Shown: positions 41,226-49,990, counted from the first letter of the stretch. The stretch is 64,000 nucleotides of DNA from XBB1006 sp051877515 (GCA_051877515.1 JBJEIY010000017.1:62001-126000); one strand, 5' to 3'. The notes: generated from the sequence alone by a model not told the origin. Translations and numbers: made by a program.

Positions 41226-42020
41226 ATGAGATTAGGTTTTATCGGAACAGGTAATATGGCATCTGCAATCATGGGCGGCGTCATTGCCAGAAAAGTTGCA
41301 AAACCAGAGGAGATTACAGGATCAGATGTATTCGCACCGGGCAGGGAAAGGGTGCAGAAGGAATATGGGATCTGTGTAACCGAGGATAACAAAGAGGTAG
41401 TCAGAAAGTCTGACATCATTGTACTTTCAGTAAAACCACAGTATTATCAGGATGTGATCCGGCAGATCGCTTCGGAAGTGACAGATGAGAAGATCATCAT
41501 TACCATTGCACCGGGCAAGACCCTTGCATGGTTGGAAGAGCAGTTTGGTAAGAAGGTTAAAATCGTAAGAACCATGCCCAATACCCCGGCAATGGTGGGA
41601 GAAGGAATGACTGCAGCCTGCCCCAATGAGTATATTTCTGAAGAAGAGCTGGCGCAGGTGAAGAGTTTGCTGGAAAGCTTCAGCCGTGTGGAGGTTGTTC
41701 CGGAGAAATTAATGGATACCGTAACCGCTGTCAGCGGAAGTTCTCCTGCTTATGTATTTATGTTCATAGAAGCCATGGCGGATGCAGCGGTCAGCGGAGG
41801 AATGCCAAGACCGCAGGCATATAAATTTGCTGCTCAGGCTGTTTTGGGAAGCGCCAAGATGGTTTTGGAAACAGGAAAGCATCCGGGGGAATTAAAGGAT
41901 ATGGTTTGTTCACCGGCAGGTACCACCATTGAAGCAGTAAGGGTACTGGAAGAACTGGGAATGCGCAGTGCCGTGTTCGAAGCGGTTAAGACGGTAGAAG
42001 AGATCTCGAGAAGTATGTAG
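41226..42020 (+). CDS. proC: Pyrroline-5-carboxylate reductase
   Basis: NAD(P)H-dependent reduction of pyrroline-5-carboxylate to proline. The 264-residue protein has the N-terminal nucleotide-binding motif IGTGNMASAIMGG, then VKPQYYQDVIRQIA, RTMPNTPAMVGEGMTA, and the family signature VTAVSGSSPAYVFMFIEAMA with VSGGMPRPQAYKFAAQ in the dimer domain. CGGAGG precedes the ATG, and it has its own promoter. The neighbouring leftward operon encodes a hydroxyproline dehydratase that yields the ProC substrate. Together they can turn hydroxyproline into proline, a gene association described for HypD (recalled from the literature). Confidence 0.95.
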   Translation: MRLGFIGTGNMASAIMGGVIARKVAKPEEITGSDVFAPGRERVQKEYGICVTEDNKEVVRKSDIIVLSVKPQYYQDVIRQIASEVTDEKIIITIAPGKTLAWLEEQFGKKVKIVRTMPNTPAMVGEGMTAACPNEYISEEELAQVKSLLESFSRVEVVPEKLMDTVTAVSGSSPAYVFMFIEAMADAAVSGGMPRPQAYKFAAQAVLGSAKMVLETGKHPGELKDMVCSPAGTTIEAVRVLEELGMRSAVFEAVKTVEEISRSM

Positions 42021-42088
42021 TGGTGCTTACTGGCGGAATCTTACAGGATTCCGAAATAGATCATAGAAAAAGTTTAGAATTAGTATAG

Positions 42089-42127
42089 AAAAACAGCTGT
42101 CAGAAATTTCCGACAGCTGTTTTTGTT
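42089..42127. terminator. Bidirectional terminator between proC and the TetR gene
   Basis: AAACAGCTGTC and GACAGCTGTTTTTG form an eleven-base perfect stem with A-rich left and T-rich right flanks, so it can end both the rightward proC transcript and the leftward hydroxyproline operon. Confidence 0.9.
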
Positions 42128-42128
42128 T

Positions 42129-42163
42129 ATGACAAGTGAGTCTGCAAGCAGCCTCACTTGTAT
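42129..42163. repeat. Palindromic repeat of the ACAAGTGAG family
   Basis: ACAAGTGAG (42132-42140) and CTCACTTGT (42153-42161) are perfect nine-base arms around a 12-base core. The first half is nearly identical to the two units at 6950-7021. As there, it sits directly behind a terminator. Confidence 0.7.
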
Positions 42164-42203
42164 GTGCACCTGGCGGCGCACATATATAAAATGGGGAGGG
42201 AAA

Positions 42204-42791
42204 CTAATCTCTCTTTTTTAGATGCTCCAGCATGATGGGCATATAGCGTTCACTATAGGAACAAAGGGACTGGGAGGCATTGTTTAAGCACCAGTCATAG
42301 ATCAGGGCCCGTTCACACATGGAATAATATCGTGTTATTTCTGAGGCAGACAGATCATCATTTAATTCGCCTTTGGCAATACCGGTTTCCACGATGGAAC
42401 GGATCAGATGGTAATACTTACGGTTCTGGTCTAACAGATTTCGAAAACCTGCTGAAACCAGCTGGGAAGAATACAGGGAAGCCAGAAGATCCAGGCGCAT
42501 GTGTTCTTCCATCATTTTATGGGCTTCATAGTTTAAAAAAAGAAGTTTGGAGAAGCTGTCCATGGATTCGTCCATACGCTGCTCTAATTCCCCATAGTAA
42601 TCATCTAACAGATCCGACAGAGAGTTTAATAATTCATCTTTGGATTTGAAGTAGTGGTAAAAGGATCCCTTTGAGGTATGGGATCGCTCAATGATCTCGT
42701 CTACCGTGGTATCATTATATCCTTTTTCATAGAATAACTGCCAGGCGGCAGTGATAATTTCGTTTTTTACACTTTTTGGTTTGTCTGCCAT
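42204..42791 (-). CDS. TetR/AcrR-family regulator of the hydroxyproline operon
   Basis: The 195-residue regulator has an N-terminal TetR helix-turn-helix (IITAAWQLFYEKGYNDTTVD, then IIERSHTSKGSFYHYFKSKDELL at about 31-53) and a helical effector-binding domain. GTGGAGG ahead supports the ATG at 42791. It is the third gene of a leftward unit, 69 bases after the dehydratase gene, and probably autoregulates the operon. The tandem palindromes at the operon promoter (46293-46319) are the obvious candidate operator. The effector is probably hydroxyproline or a product of it; this is inference. Confidence 0.88.
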   Translation of the reverse strand: MADKPKSVKNEIITAAWQLFYEKGYNDTTVDEIIERSHTSKGSFYHYFKSKDELLNSLSDLLDDYYGELEQRMDESMDSFSKLLFLNYEAHKMMEEHMRLDLLASLYSSQLVSAGFRNLLDQNRKYYHLIRSIVETGIAKGELNDDLSASEITRYYSMCERALIYDWCLNNASQSLCSYSERYMPIMLEHLKKRD

Positions 42792-42860
42792 AAAAACCTC
42801 CACAGGGCGGCAAAAGACCGTTCTGCATAAGCAGTCCGGTCTTCGGCCGTATATTTTTGA

Positions 42861-45236
42861 TTAATTGAAGGATTGCTCCGTACGTTCAATGATCTCATCC
42901 TGAAGCGTTTTGCTCAGATTACGGAAGTGGTCGGAGTAACCTGCTACACGGACGATCAGGTCCTTATATTCTTCCGGGTTCTGCTGGGCTTTGATCAGGG
43001 TTTCTTTGTCAATTACATTGAATTGAATGTGATGTCCATCCATGTTGAAATAGGTGCGGATCAGATTTGCCATCTGCTCCAGTCCCTGTTCACCGGCAAC
43101 CACTCCCGGGGTAAATTTCTGATTCAATAAAGTTCCGCCGGTCTGCAGGTGATCCATTTTGGAACAGGATTTGATCACGGCAGTGGGACCGTTTACATCA
43201 GCACCTTTTTCCGGAGAGATTCCTTCAGAAACCGGTTTGTGGGCAAGACGTCCGTTGGGACTTGCCATCATTACTTCTCCGAAATATACATGGCAGGTGG
43301 TGGGCAGCATGTTGATGCGGTAGGTTCCGCCCAACATATTTGGACGACCGGTTACCTGATCTTTGTAGAAAGCAAAGATCTCTTTCATCAGATCATCTGC
43401 ATATTCGTCATCATTGCCATATTTGGGCGTTTTATTACGTACAAGATGATAAATCCTGTCATGGCCTTCAAAGTTATCGTCCAATGCCTGCATAAGCTCT
43501 GCCATGGTGAAGTTCTTCTTGTCATAAACATTGTATTTTACGGCAGCAATACTGTCCGTGATGGTTCCAATTCCCACACCCTGAAGATACTTGGTATTGT
43601 AACGAGCGCCGCCTCCGTTGTAGTCTTTGCCGGAAGTGATGCAGTCATTGGTGATGATGGAAAGGAAGGGTACCGGCATCTGTTCGGCATAGATCTTTTC
43701 GATCACATTGCTGCCCTGAACCTTGATATCGATGAAGTATTTTACCTGTTTCTTAAAGGCATCAAATAACTCCTCGAAGGTTTCAAAATCTGTGGCATAA
43801 CCCAGCTGTAGACCTAACTGACGTCCGGAAACCTTATCGTAGCCATTGTTTAAGGTCAGTTCAAAAACCTTGGGAAGGTTGAAGTAACCGGTAAGGATAT
43901 AGGCTTCGTTTCCAAAAGCACCGGTTTCCACACAACCGCTGGTGCCTCCCCGTCTTGCGTCTTCCAAAGATTTTCCTGCATTCATTAATTCCTGAATAAT
44001 GGCTTCCGTATTATAGAAAGCAGGCTGTCCCCAGCCTTTGCGGGAAATCTCACAGGCACGTTTTAAGAACTTCTGGGGAGTCTTACGGCTGATCTGTACA
44101 TTGGAGCTTGGCTGTAACAGCTTCATTTCATCCATGCAGTCTAAGATCAGATAACTGACACTGTTAACGCCGTCTTCTCCGGTAGGAGTGATACCTCCGG
44201 TATTCAGATTGGCAAAATCTGTGTAGGTTCCGCTTTCCTTTAAGGTGATACCTACCTTTGGCGGTGCCGGCTGATTGTTAAACTTGATCCAGAGACACTC
44301 TAAGAGTTCCAATGCTCTGTCATCGTCCAGAATACCGGCAGCAATATCCTTTTCATAAAACGGATTCAAATGCTGATCCAGTCTTCCCGGGCTGTAGGCA
44401 TCCCAGGGATTTAATTCGCTGGTGACGCCAAGGTGAACGAACCAGTACATCTGGATAGCCTGCCAGTAGGTTTGGGGTTTGTGGGCAGGAACCACATCGC
44501 AGTTTGCTGCGATCTGCAGTAGCTCCTGTTTGCGGGTTTCATCCGTTTCACAGGCTGCCAGTTTTCTTGCATAGTCTGCATAACGCTCGCCCAGGATCAT
44601 AATGGCATCACAGGCAAGCTTCATACCTTCTAATTCATTTTTCTTATCAAGAGCTTCCGGATCCGTCAGATAATCCAGTCCGTCGATGGCATCCTGGATA
44701 TCCTTCTTGTAATCCAGGAAACCTTTTTCGTAAATCTTGGAAGAACCAACGGTATGACCCGGTCCGCGTTGCTCCATGAATTCGGTAAAAATGCCGCTTT
44801 CGTAACAGGCTTTCCATTCCGGTGTCATGCGGCGCAGGATCTGATTGCGGATACTGCGTTTTTCCCAGTAGGGGATCATGGTTTCTTCCTGAATCTTTAA
44901 ATCCTTGTCAGTGACAGAGAAGCTGATAAGATCCCGGTCGTTCATGATCTTCATATCTTCTGTGGTATGGCAGCAAAGTTCCGGAAAGGTGGGGGCTCCC
45001 TGAGGAGAGTCACCTTTTTCTCCCACGATCAGTTCCCCATCCCCAATGTAAAGGGTCTTGGTAGAAAAATAGTCTTTTAATACCTGACCGCGCAACTCCG
45101 GTATGGACAGATAGCCTTCATACTTCTCATAGGTTTTCGTTTCACTGATGGCACGCTCAAGGTCAATGTGAGGGTGCGTATTGACACTCAGTTTGCGTAG
45201 TGCCCTGATGCGGGAATTCATTCCTCTTTCTTCCAT
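42861..45236 (-). CDS. hypD: Glycyl radical enzyme, trans-4-hydroxy-L-proline dehydratase type
   Basis: Radical dehydration of trans-4-hydroxy-L-proline to pyrroline-5-carboxylate in anaerobes. The 791-residue protein follows remembered HypD of Clostridioides difficile closely along its whole length (GELIVGEKGDSPQGAPTFPE, EFMEQRGPGHTVG, NPWDAYSPGRLDQHLNPFYE, QPAPPKVGITLKES). Thiyl Cys435 with Glu437 lies in GTSGCVETGAFG, and the radical Gly766 in VRVAGYSDHF. The positions agree with the HypD numbering I recall (Cys434, Gly765). AGGAGGTAG fixes the start at 45236; the longer in-frame reading to 45269 lacks this. The gene follows its activase by 58 bases. Confidence 0.93.
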   Translation of the reverse strand: MEERGMNSRIRALRKLSVNTHPHIDLERAISETKTYEKYEGYLSIPELRGQVLKDYFSTKTLYIGDGELIVGEKGDSPQGAPTFPELCCHTTEDMKIMNDRDLISFSVTDKDLKIQEETMIPYWEKRSIRNQILRRMTPEWKACYESGIFTEFMEQRGPGHTVGSSKIYEKGFLDYKKDIQDAIDGLDYLTDPEALDKKNELEGMKLACDAIMILGERYADYARKLAACETDETRKQELLQIAANCDVVPAHKPQTYWQAIQMYWFVHLGVTSELNPWDAYSPGRLDQHLNPFYEKDIAAGILDDDRALELLECLWIKFNNQPAPPKVGITLKESGTYTDFANLNTGGITPTGEDGVNSVSYLILDCMDEMKLLQPSSNVQISRKTPQKFLKRACEISRKGWGQPAFYNTEAIIQELMNAGKSLEDARRGGTSGCVETGAFGNEAYILTGYFNLPKVFELTLNNGYDKVSGRQLGLQLGYATDFETFEELFDAFKKQVKYFIDIKVQGSNVIEKIYAEQMPVPFLSIITNDCITSGKDYNGGGARYNTKYLQGVGIGTITDSIAAVKYNVYDKKNFTMAELMQALDDNFEGHDRIYHLVRNKTPKYGNDDEYADDLMKEIFAFYKDQVTGRPNMLGGTYRINMLPTTCHVYFGEVMMASPNGRLAHKPVSEGISPEKGADVNGPTAVIKSCSKMDHLQTGGTLLNQKFTPGVVAGEQGLEQMANLIRTYFNMDGHHIQFNVIDKETLIKAQQNPEEYKDLIVRVAGYSDHFRNLSKTLQDEIIERTEQSFN

Positions 45237-45294
45237 GTTTTCTACCTCCTGGTGATGTTTATATGCCATACAATACAGTATATCTGCAGCGGTT

Positions 45295-46203
45295 TTAACC
45301 GCCGATTTTCACATTTTCAAATCCGGCCTTGCAAAACAGTGCAACAAAATGCTCCATTTCTTCCCTGGAAGGAGCGCTAAGATCCTTGCCCGGATATTCT
45401 ATACCGAGTCTTGTGTATTTGGAAGAACCGGTGTTGTGATAGGGCAGAAGATTGATCTGGGCTGCCCGGATATTTTTGCTGACAAGATAGGAAATGATGT
45501 CTGTCATGGACTGCTCATTCCCATTGACCTCTTTAATGGTTGGGATCCGGATGTAGATCCGTGCACCGTGGCTGTTTAAGTATTCCAGATTGGATAGGAT
45601 CAATGAATTGTCCGTACCCATGTATTCTTTGTGGAGTTTATTATCCAGAGTTTTAATATCATACAAAAAGGTATCCACATAGGGCAGAAGCCGTTGGTAA
45701 TTCGTCTGAGGTGCATGTCCGCAGGTATCAATGGTAACGGTGATACCGTAACGGGTCAGCTTTTTACACAGCGCCTCCAAAAAGTCCATATCCATGCTCA
45801 TAACCTCGCCTCCCGAGAGGGTTACGCCTCCATGAGACTGTTCGTAGAACATTTCATCCTTCTTTAGTTCTTTAAAGAGTTCCTCCACAGTATATTCAGT
45901 CCCGGCAAGTTCTCTTAAGTTTAAAACGCAGGCATCCACACAATCTCCACAGGCTGTACACCTGGCAAGATCTGTTACAGCGATACCGTTTGCAAGAGAA
46001 ATGGCTTTATTCCTGCAGGCAGTAGCGCAGTGCCCGCAGCCGGAACATTTTTCGGGCTGGGTCAAAAGCTGTCTGTGGTAGTTCTGGGTTTCCGGATTGT
46101 GACACCATTTACAGGACAGAGGACAGCCTTTAAAAAAAACGGTTGTCCGGATTCCGTCTCCGTCATGGATGGAGTATTTCTGGATGCTGGTAATCAGACT
46201 CAT
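45295..46203 (-). CDS. hypE: Glycyl radical enzyme activase (radical SAM)
   Basis: Radical SAM enzyme that installs the glycyl radical in the adjacent dehydratase. The 302-residue protein has the cluster motif Cys27-x3-Cys31-x2-Cys34 in FKGCPLSCKWCHNPE. Two ferredoxin-type 4Fe-4S sites follow at about 52-105 (CSGCGHCATACRNKA and CTACGDCVDACVL), as in the long class of GRE activases. GGVTLSGGEVMS is the SAM-binding GGE motif. The start at 46203 follows AAGGAACC; the in-frame ATG at 46275 lies inside the leader hairpin. It is the first gene of the leftward operon. The symbol follows the partner and is inferred. Confidence 0.9.
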   Translation of the reverse strand: MSLITSIQKYSIHDGDGIRTTVFFKGCPLSCKWCHNPETQNYHRQLLTQPEKCSGCGHCATACRNKAISLANGIAVTDLARCTACGDCVDACVLNLRELAGTEYTVEELFKELKKDEMFYEQSHGGVTLSGGEVMSMDMDFLEALCKKLTRYGITVTIDTCGHAPQTNYQRLLPYVDTFLYDIKTLDNKLHKEYMGTDNSLILSNLEYLNSHGARIYIRIPTIKEVNGNEQSMTDIISYLVSKNIRAAQINLLPYHNTGSSKYTRLGIEYPGKDLSAPSREEMEHFVALFCKAGFENVKIGG

Positions 46204-46239
46204 AACGGTTCCTTTCCGGGGAGAGCCCCAAAGGGTGCG

Positions 46240-46280
46240 CTGCTGTGTATGGATGGGTTGGTGGGATGTATACACAGCAG
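46240..46280 (-). promoter_or_regulatory. Leader hairpin of the hydroxyproline operon mRNA
   Basis: In the roughly 110-base untranslated leader, CTGCTGTGTAT (46240-46250) and ATACACAGCAG (46270-46280) are perfect 11-base arms that can extend by three more pairs outward. The loop is 19 bases. It lies between the operator and the activase ribosome binding site and may stabilise or regulate the message. Confidence 0.6.
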
Positions 46281-46292
46281 TGCGTAGAACAG

Positions 46293-46319
46293 CTAGACTT
46301 TAGTCTAGACTATAGTCTA
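46293..46319. promoter_or_regulatory. Tandem overlapping palindromic operator (putative TetR site)
   Basis: CTAGACT-TT-AGTCTAG (46293-46308) and TAGACT-AT-AGTCTA (46306-46319) are two perfect inverted repeats sharing their ends, giving four TAGACT half-sites in 27 bases. The block begins at the base next to the -10 box of the leftward promoter, so a bound repressor would cover the transcription start. The TetR gene in the same operon is the likely binder. Confidence 0.75.
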
Positions 46320-46348
46320 ATCATACTGTGACAGAGATAGATTGTCAA
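46320..46348 (-). promoter_or_regulatory. Sigma-A promoter of the hydroxyproline operon
   Basis: Read leftward, TTGACA (46348-46343) and TATGAT (46325-46320) are separated by exactly 17 bases. The -35 is perfect and the -10 matches five of six. Transcription should begin near 46313, inside the palindromic operator. Confidence 0.85.
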
Positions 46349-46426
46349 GGGATTATCAAAGAATATTTTAACATCTTTCAGGAAGAATAGGATTGTACAG
46401 CAGCGAATATAAAAAAATCATAAAAA

Positions 46427-46453
46427 TTAGCACTCACTACTTGACAGTGCTAA
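46427..46453 (+). promoter_or_regulatory. CIRCE operator of clpB
   Basis: TTAGCACTC (46427-46435), nine bases, then CAGTGCTAA (46445-46453) match the HrcA-binding CIRCE consensus TTAGCACTC-N9-GAGTGCTAA with one mismatch. A TTGACA hexamer (46441-46446) overlaps the right half, so a bound HrcA would block the promoter. Confidence 0.88.
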
Positions 46454-46492
46454 CAAAAGAGGATAAAGTGAGGTTCAAAAGGAGGGATAGTT

Positions 46493-49081
46493 ATGAATAT
46501 TCAAAAGTTTACACAAAAGTCAATCGAAGCCATCAATGACTGTGAGAAGCTCGCTTATCAATATGGAAACCAGCAACTGGAACAGGAACATCTGCTGGTA
46601 GCATTGCTGTCCCAGGAAGACGGGCTGATCATGAAGCTTGTGGAAAAGATGGAGATCAATAAAGAACATTTTCTCAACAATGCCATTTCTCATCTGGAAA
46701 AGTGTACAAAGGTATCCGGAGGGGAGCTTTACATGAGTCAGAACCTGAATAAGGTGCTGCTCTCGGCAGAAGATGAGGCAAAACAGATGGGAGATGCCTA
46801 TGTTTCTGTGGAGCACCTGTTTTTATCCTTATTAAAATATCCGAATCGGTCCATGAAGGAATTGTTCCGGGAGTATGGGATCACAAGAGAACGTTTTTTG
46901 CAGGCACTGGCTACGGTAAGAGGAAACCAGCAGGTAACCACCGATAATCCGGAGGCAACCTATGATACTCTGGAAAAATATGGTTTTGATATGGTGGAAC
47001 GGGCCAGGGACCAGAAGTTGGATCCGGTCATCGGCCGTGACGGCGAGATCCGGAATGTGATCCGTATCCTGTCCCGTAAAACCAAGAATAATCCTGTTCT
47101 GATCGGTGAACCCGGTGTTGGTAAAACTGCTGTAGTGGAGGGGCTGGCACAGCGGATCGCCAGAGGAGACGTGCCGGAAGGATTGAAAGATAAAAAACTG
47201 TTTTCTCTGGATATGGGAGCGCTGATCGCAGGTGCCAAATACCGTGGAGAGTTTGAAGAACGGTTAAAAGCAGTGTTGGATGAAGTGAAGGTTTCCCAGG
47301 GACAGATCATTTTGTTCATTGATGAGCTGCATACTATCGTAGGTGCAGGAAAAACCGATGGGGCCATGGATGCGGGAAATCTGCTAAAGCCCATGTTGGC
47401 CAGAGGTGAACTGCACTGTATCGGTGCAACCACATTAAATGAGTATCGCAATTATATAGAAAAGGATGCTGCCCTGGAACGAAGATTCCAGCCGGTTACG
47501 GTAGATGAGCCTACGGTAGAGGATACCATTTCCATTCTGCGTGGATTAAAGGATCGATATGAGGTCTTCCATGGTGTGAAGATCAACGATTCTGCTTTGG
47601 TGAGTGCGGCAGTATTATCCAACCGTTATATCACGGACCGGTTCCTGCCGGATAAGGCCATTGATCTGGTGGATGAGGCCTGCGCCCTGATCAAGACAGA
47701 GCTGGATTCCATGCCGGCCAGTCTGGATGAACTGAACCGTCGTGTCATGCAGCTGGAGATTGAAGAAACAGCTCTTAAGAAGGAAGAAGACCAGCTTAGC
47801 AAAAACCGCCTTTCTGATCTTCAGAAGGAGCTGGCAGAGCTGAAGGAACAGTTTTCCAATGAAAAACTGCAGTGGGAAAATGAAAAGCATGCGGTGGAGA
47901 AAGTGTCTGCTTTGAGAGAAGAAATGGAGCAGGTACGCAAAGATATCGAACGGGCAAAACAGGAATATGACCTGGAAAAAAGTGCCCAGCTGCAGTACGG
48001 TAAACTGCCGGAACTGCAGAAACAACTGGAGCTGGAGGAAGAAAATGTAAGAAAGCGGGATTTAAGGCTGGTACATGAAAGTGTCAGTGAAGAAGAGATT
48101 GCCAGGATCGTATCCCGCTGGACGGGTATTCCGGTAACGAAGTTAAACGAAAGCGAACGGAGCAAGATATTGCATCTGGATGACGAACTGCACAAAAGAG
48201 TGATCGGACAGGACGAGGCTGTGACCAAGGTGACAGAAGCGATTTTGCGGTCCAAGGCCGGAATCAAGGATCAGAGCAAGCCCATCGGTTCCTTCCTGTT
48301 CTTAGGACCTACCGGTGTGGGAAAAACAGAATTGGCCAAGGCGCTGGCCCAGGCACTTTTTGACGATGAAAGCAATATGGTGCGTATCGACATGAGTGAG
48401 TACATGGAGAAATACTCTGTGTCCCGTCTCATTGGTGCGCCTCCGGGATATGTAGGTTATGATGAGGGAGGACAGCTTACCGAGGCTGTACGACGCAAGC
48501 CTTATTCTGTGGTACTGTTTGATGAGGTGGAAAAAGCCCATCCGGATGTCTTCCAGGTGCTTTTGCAGGTACTGGATGATGGACGGATCACGGATTCCCA
48601 GGGACGGACCGTGGACTTTAAGAATACCATCATCATACTGACTTCCAATCTGGGAGCCCAGTATCTGCTGGAGGGGATCGACAACGCCGGCCATATCAGC
48701 GAAGAAAGTGAGCAGCTTGTCATGGATCAGCTTAAGACACGGTTCAGGCCGGAATTCATTAACCGACTGGATGAGATCATTATGTTTAAACCGTTAACGG
48801 AAGATCAGATAGACAGCATTGTGGATCTGAACATGGCAGAATTAAACGGCAGGATCGAAGATAAGCAGCTAACGGTAAGTCTGAATCCACAGGCAAAATC
48901 TTATATTGTAGAGCATGGATTTGATCCGGCTTTCGGAGCAAGACCGCTTCGCAGATATATGCAGAAAACGGTGGAGACTCTGGTGGCGAAACTAATCTTA
49001 CAGGATGAGGTAAAACAGGGAGACCGGATCGTAATTGATGCGTCGCAAGGGGGTTTAAAAGCGGTAACGCAGCAAAGATAG
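46493..49081 (+). CDS. clpB: ATP-dependent disaggregase ClpB
   Basis: Heat-shock AAA+ protein that rescues aggregated proteins with DnaK. The 862 residues contain an N-terminal Clp repeat domain (FTQKSIEAINDCEKLAYQYG), a first AAA+ domain with GEPGVGKTAVVEG near 200-212 and ILFIDELHTIVGAG, and a middle coiled coil from about 410 to 525 (long Lys/Glu/Gln stretch). A second AAA+ domain follows with GPTGVGKTELAKALAQ near 605-620 and SVVLFDEVEKAHPDVF. The coiled coil separates ClpB from ClpA/ClpC. AAAGGAGGG precedes the ATG. The CIRCE element upstream predicts HrcA control. Confidence 0.95.
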   Translation: MNIQKFTQKSIEAINDCEKLAYQYGNQQLEQEHLLVALLSQEDGLIMKLVEKMEINKEHFLNNAISHLEKCTKVSGGELYMSQNLNKVLLSAEDEAKQMGDAYVSVEHLFLSLLKYPNRSMKELFREYGITRERFLQALATVRGNQQVTTDNPEATYDTLEKYGFDMVERARDQKLDPVIGRDGEIRNVIRILSRKTKNNPVLIGEPGVGKTAVVEGLAQRIARGDVPEGLKDKKLFSLDMGALIAGAKYRGEFEERLKAVLDEVKVSQGQIILFIDELHTIVGAGKTDGAMDAGNLLKPMLARGELHCIGATTLNEYRNYIEKDAALERRFQPVTVDEPTVEDTISILRGLKDRYEVFHGVKINDSALVSAAVLSNRYITDRFLPDKAIDLVDEACALIKTELDSMPASLDELNRRVMQLEIEETALKKEEDQLSKNRLSDLQKELAELKEQFSNEKLQWENEKHAVEKVSALREEMEQVRKDIERAKQEYDLEKSAQLQYGKLPELQKQLELEEENVRKRDLRLVHESVSEEEIARIVSRWTGIPVTKLNESERSKILHLDDELHKRVIGQDEAVTKVTEAILRSKAGIKDQSKPIGSFLFLGPTGVGKTELAKALAQALFDDESNMVRIDMSEYMEKYSVSRLIGAPPGYVGYDEGGQLTEAVRRKPYSVVLFDEVEKAHPDVFQVLLQVLDDGRITDSQGRTVDFKNTIIILTSNLGAQYLLEGIDNAGHISEESEQLVMDQLKTRFRPEFINRLDEIIMFKPLTEDQIDSIVDLNMAELNGRIEDKQLTVSLNPQAKSYIVEHGFDPAFGARPLRRYMQKTVETLVAKLILQDEVKQGDRIVIDASQGGLKAVTQQR

Positions 49082-49110
49082 AGTGAAATACGGATTTTGG
49101 AAGGTACCGG

Positions 49111-49139
49111 TTGTAGGCGGAAAAGAATTGTGATAAAAT
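49111..49139 (+). promoter_or_regulatory. Candidate promoter of bioY
   Basis: TTGTAG (49111-49116), 17 bases, then TAAAAT (49134-49139) preceded by TGA, an extended -10. No BirA-type operator was recognised around it. Confidence 0.6.
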
Positions 49140-49175
49140 ACTACTGCTAAATTTTTTTACAGAAGGGAAAAACTT

Positions 49176-49706
49176 ATGAAAACAAAAGATATCACAATGA
49201 TGGGGCTTTGCGTGGCGATTCTTTGCATCTGCTCATGGCTGACCATTCCGGCTACGGTGCCTTTCACATTGCAGACATTTGCAGTCTTTTTCATCCTGCT
49301 TGTCATAGGAGGAAAGAGAGGAACGATTACAATTCTGACCTATATATTGCTGGGCCTGGTAGGAGCGCCGGTATTCTCCGGCTTTAAAGGAGGGGTCTCG
49401 GTTCTCTTTGGAACCACAGGAGGCTATATCCTGGGATTTTTGTTTACCGGACTTCTTTTCTGGGTCTTTGAACGCCTGCTTGGAAGAAAATTATGGATGA
49501 AGATCCTGGCACTCCTTCTTGGTCTGGCGGTCTGCTATACGTTCGGAACGATATGGTTCGTTTGGATGTATGGCAGAAATGTGGAACAGATCAGTATGAT
49601 GGCAGCATTAGGAATGTGTGTGTTCCCGTTTTTGATCCCGGACGCAGCAAAACTGGTTTTGGCTGTTGCAGTCAGTGGAAGGGTTCGAAAACTGATGGGA
49701 GAGTAG
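49176..49706 (+). CDS. bioY: Biotin transporter BioY
   Basis: S-component of the biotin ECF importer. The 176-residue membrane protein has about six hydrophobic segments and the BioY hallmarks TVPFTLQTFAVFFILLVIGG, LGLVGAPVFSGFKGG and LFGTTGGYILGFLFTG, then IPDAAKLVLAVAV. It can work alone or with a shared ECF module that is not in the window. It has its own promoter. GAAGGG precedes the ATG. The downstream region up to 50118 carries the glycine riboswitch. Confidence 0.93.
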   Translation: MKTKDITMMGLCVAILCICSWLTIPATVPFTLQTFAVFFILLVIGGKRGTITILTYILLGLVGAPVFSGFKGGVSVLFGTTGGYILGFLFTGLLFWVFERLLGRKLWMKILALLLGLAVCYTFGTIWFVWMYGRNVEQISMMAALGMCVFPFLIPDAAKLVLAVAVSGRVRKLMGE

Positions 49707-49789
49707 CAGTTTTTCAGGCATGCTTAAATTATCTTAAATGTGCCAATAAACTTATGCAAAGTTCACAAAAAATTGGTTAATATTTTGGT

Positions 49790-49819
49790 TTGACATCCCC
49801 ATTGGACAGATGATAAACT
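49790..49819 (+). promoter_or_regulatory. Promoter of the glycine cleavage operon
   Basis: TTGACA (49790-49795) and TAAACT (49814-49819) are separated by 18 bases. The predicted start, near 49826, lies about 30 bases before the first glycine aptamer. Confidence 0.7.
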
Positions 49820-49855
49820 ACTAGGGTGAAATGAATACAATCGAATGATAGATTC

Positions 49856-49990
49856 AGGAGAGGACGTGTAGACGGCACCGAAGGGGAATTAGCAGTAAAC
49901 TCTCAGGTAAAAGGACTGAGTCTTGACGATACTCTGGAAAGCATATAAAATGCACCGATGAAGTGAATCTTTCAGGTAAAGAAGACAGAG
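49856..49990 (+). promoter_or_regulatory. Tandem glycine riboswitch
   Basis: Two consecutive glycine aptamers are visible by their conserved blocks. The first has GGACG..., GGCACCGAAGGGG and ACTCTCAGGTAAAAGGACTGAG (the last part at 49899-49920). The second has ACTCTGGAAAGC, TGCACCGATGAAG and AATCTTTCAGGTAAAGAAGACAG. Both keep the CACCGA and CTCAGG/TTCAGG cores and are joined by a short linker. The array precedes a terminator and gcvT, the standard arrangement in which glycine turns on its own cleavage. Confidence 0.93.

Noticed and set aside
42861..45236. Choline TMA-lyase, propanediol dehydratase or pyruvate formate-lyase
   Set aside because: The sequence around the Cys and along the whole protein follows HypD, the TetR and ProC context fits, and no microcompartment or pflA-pflB-type neighbours exist.
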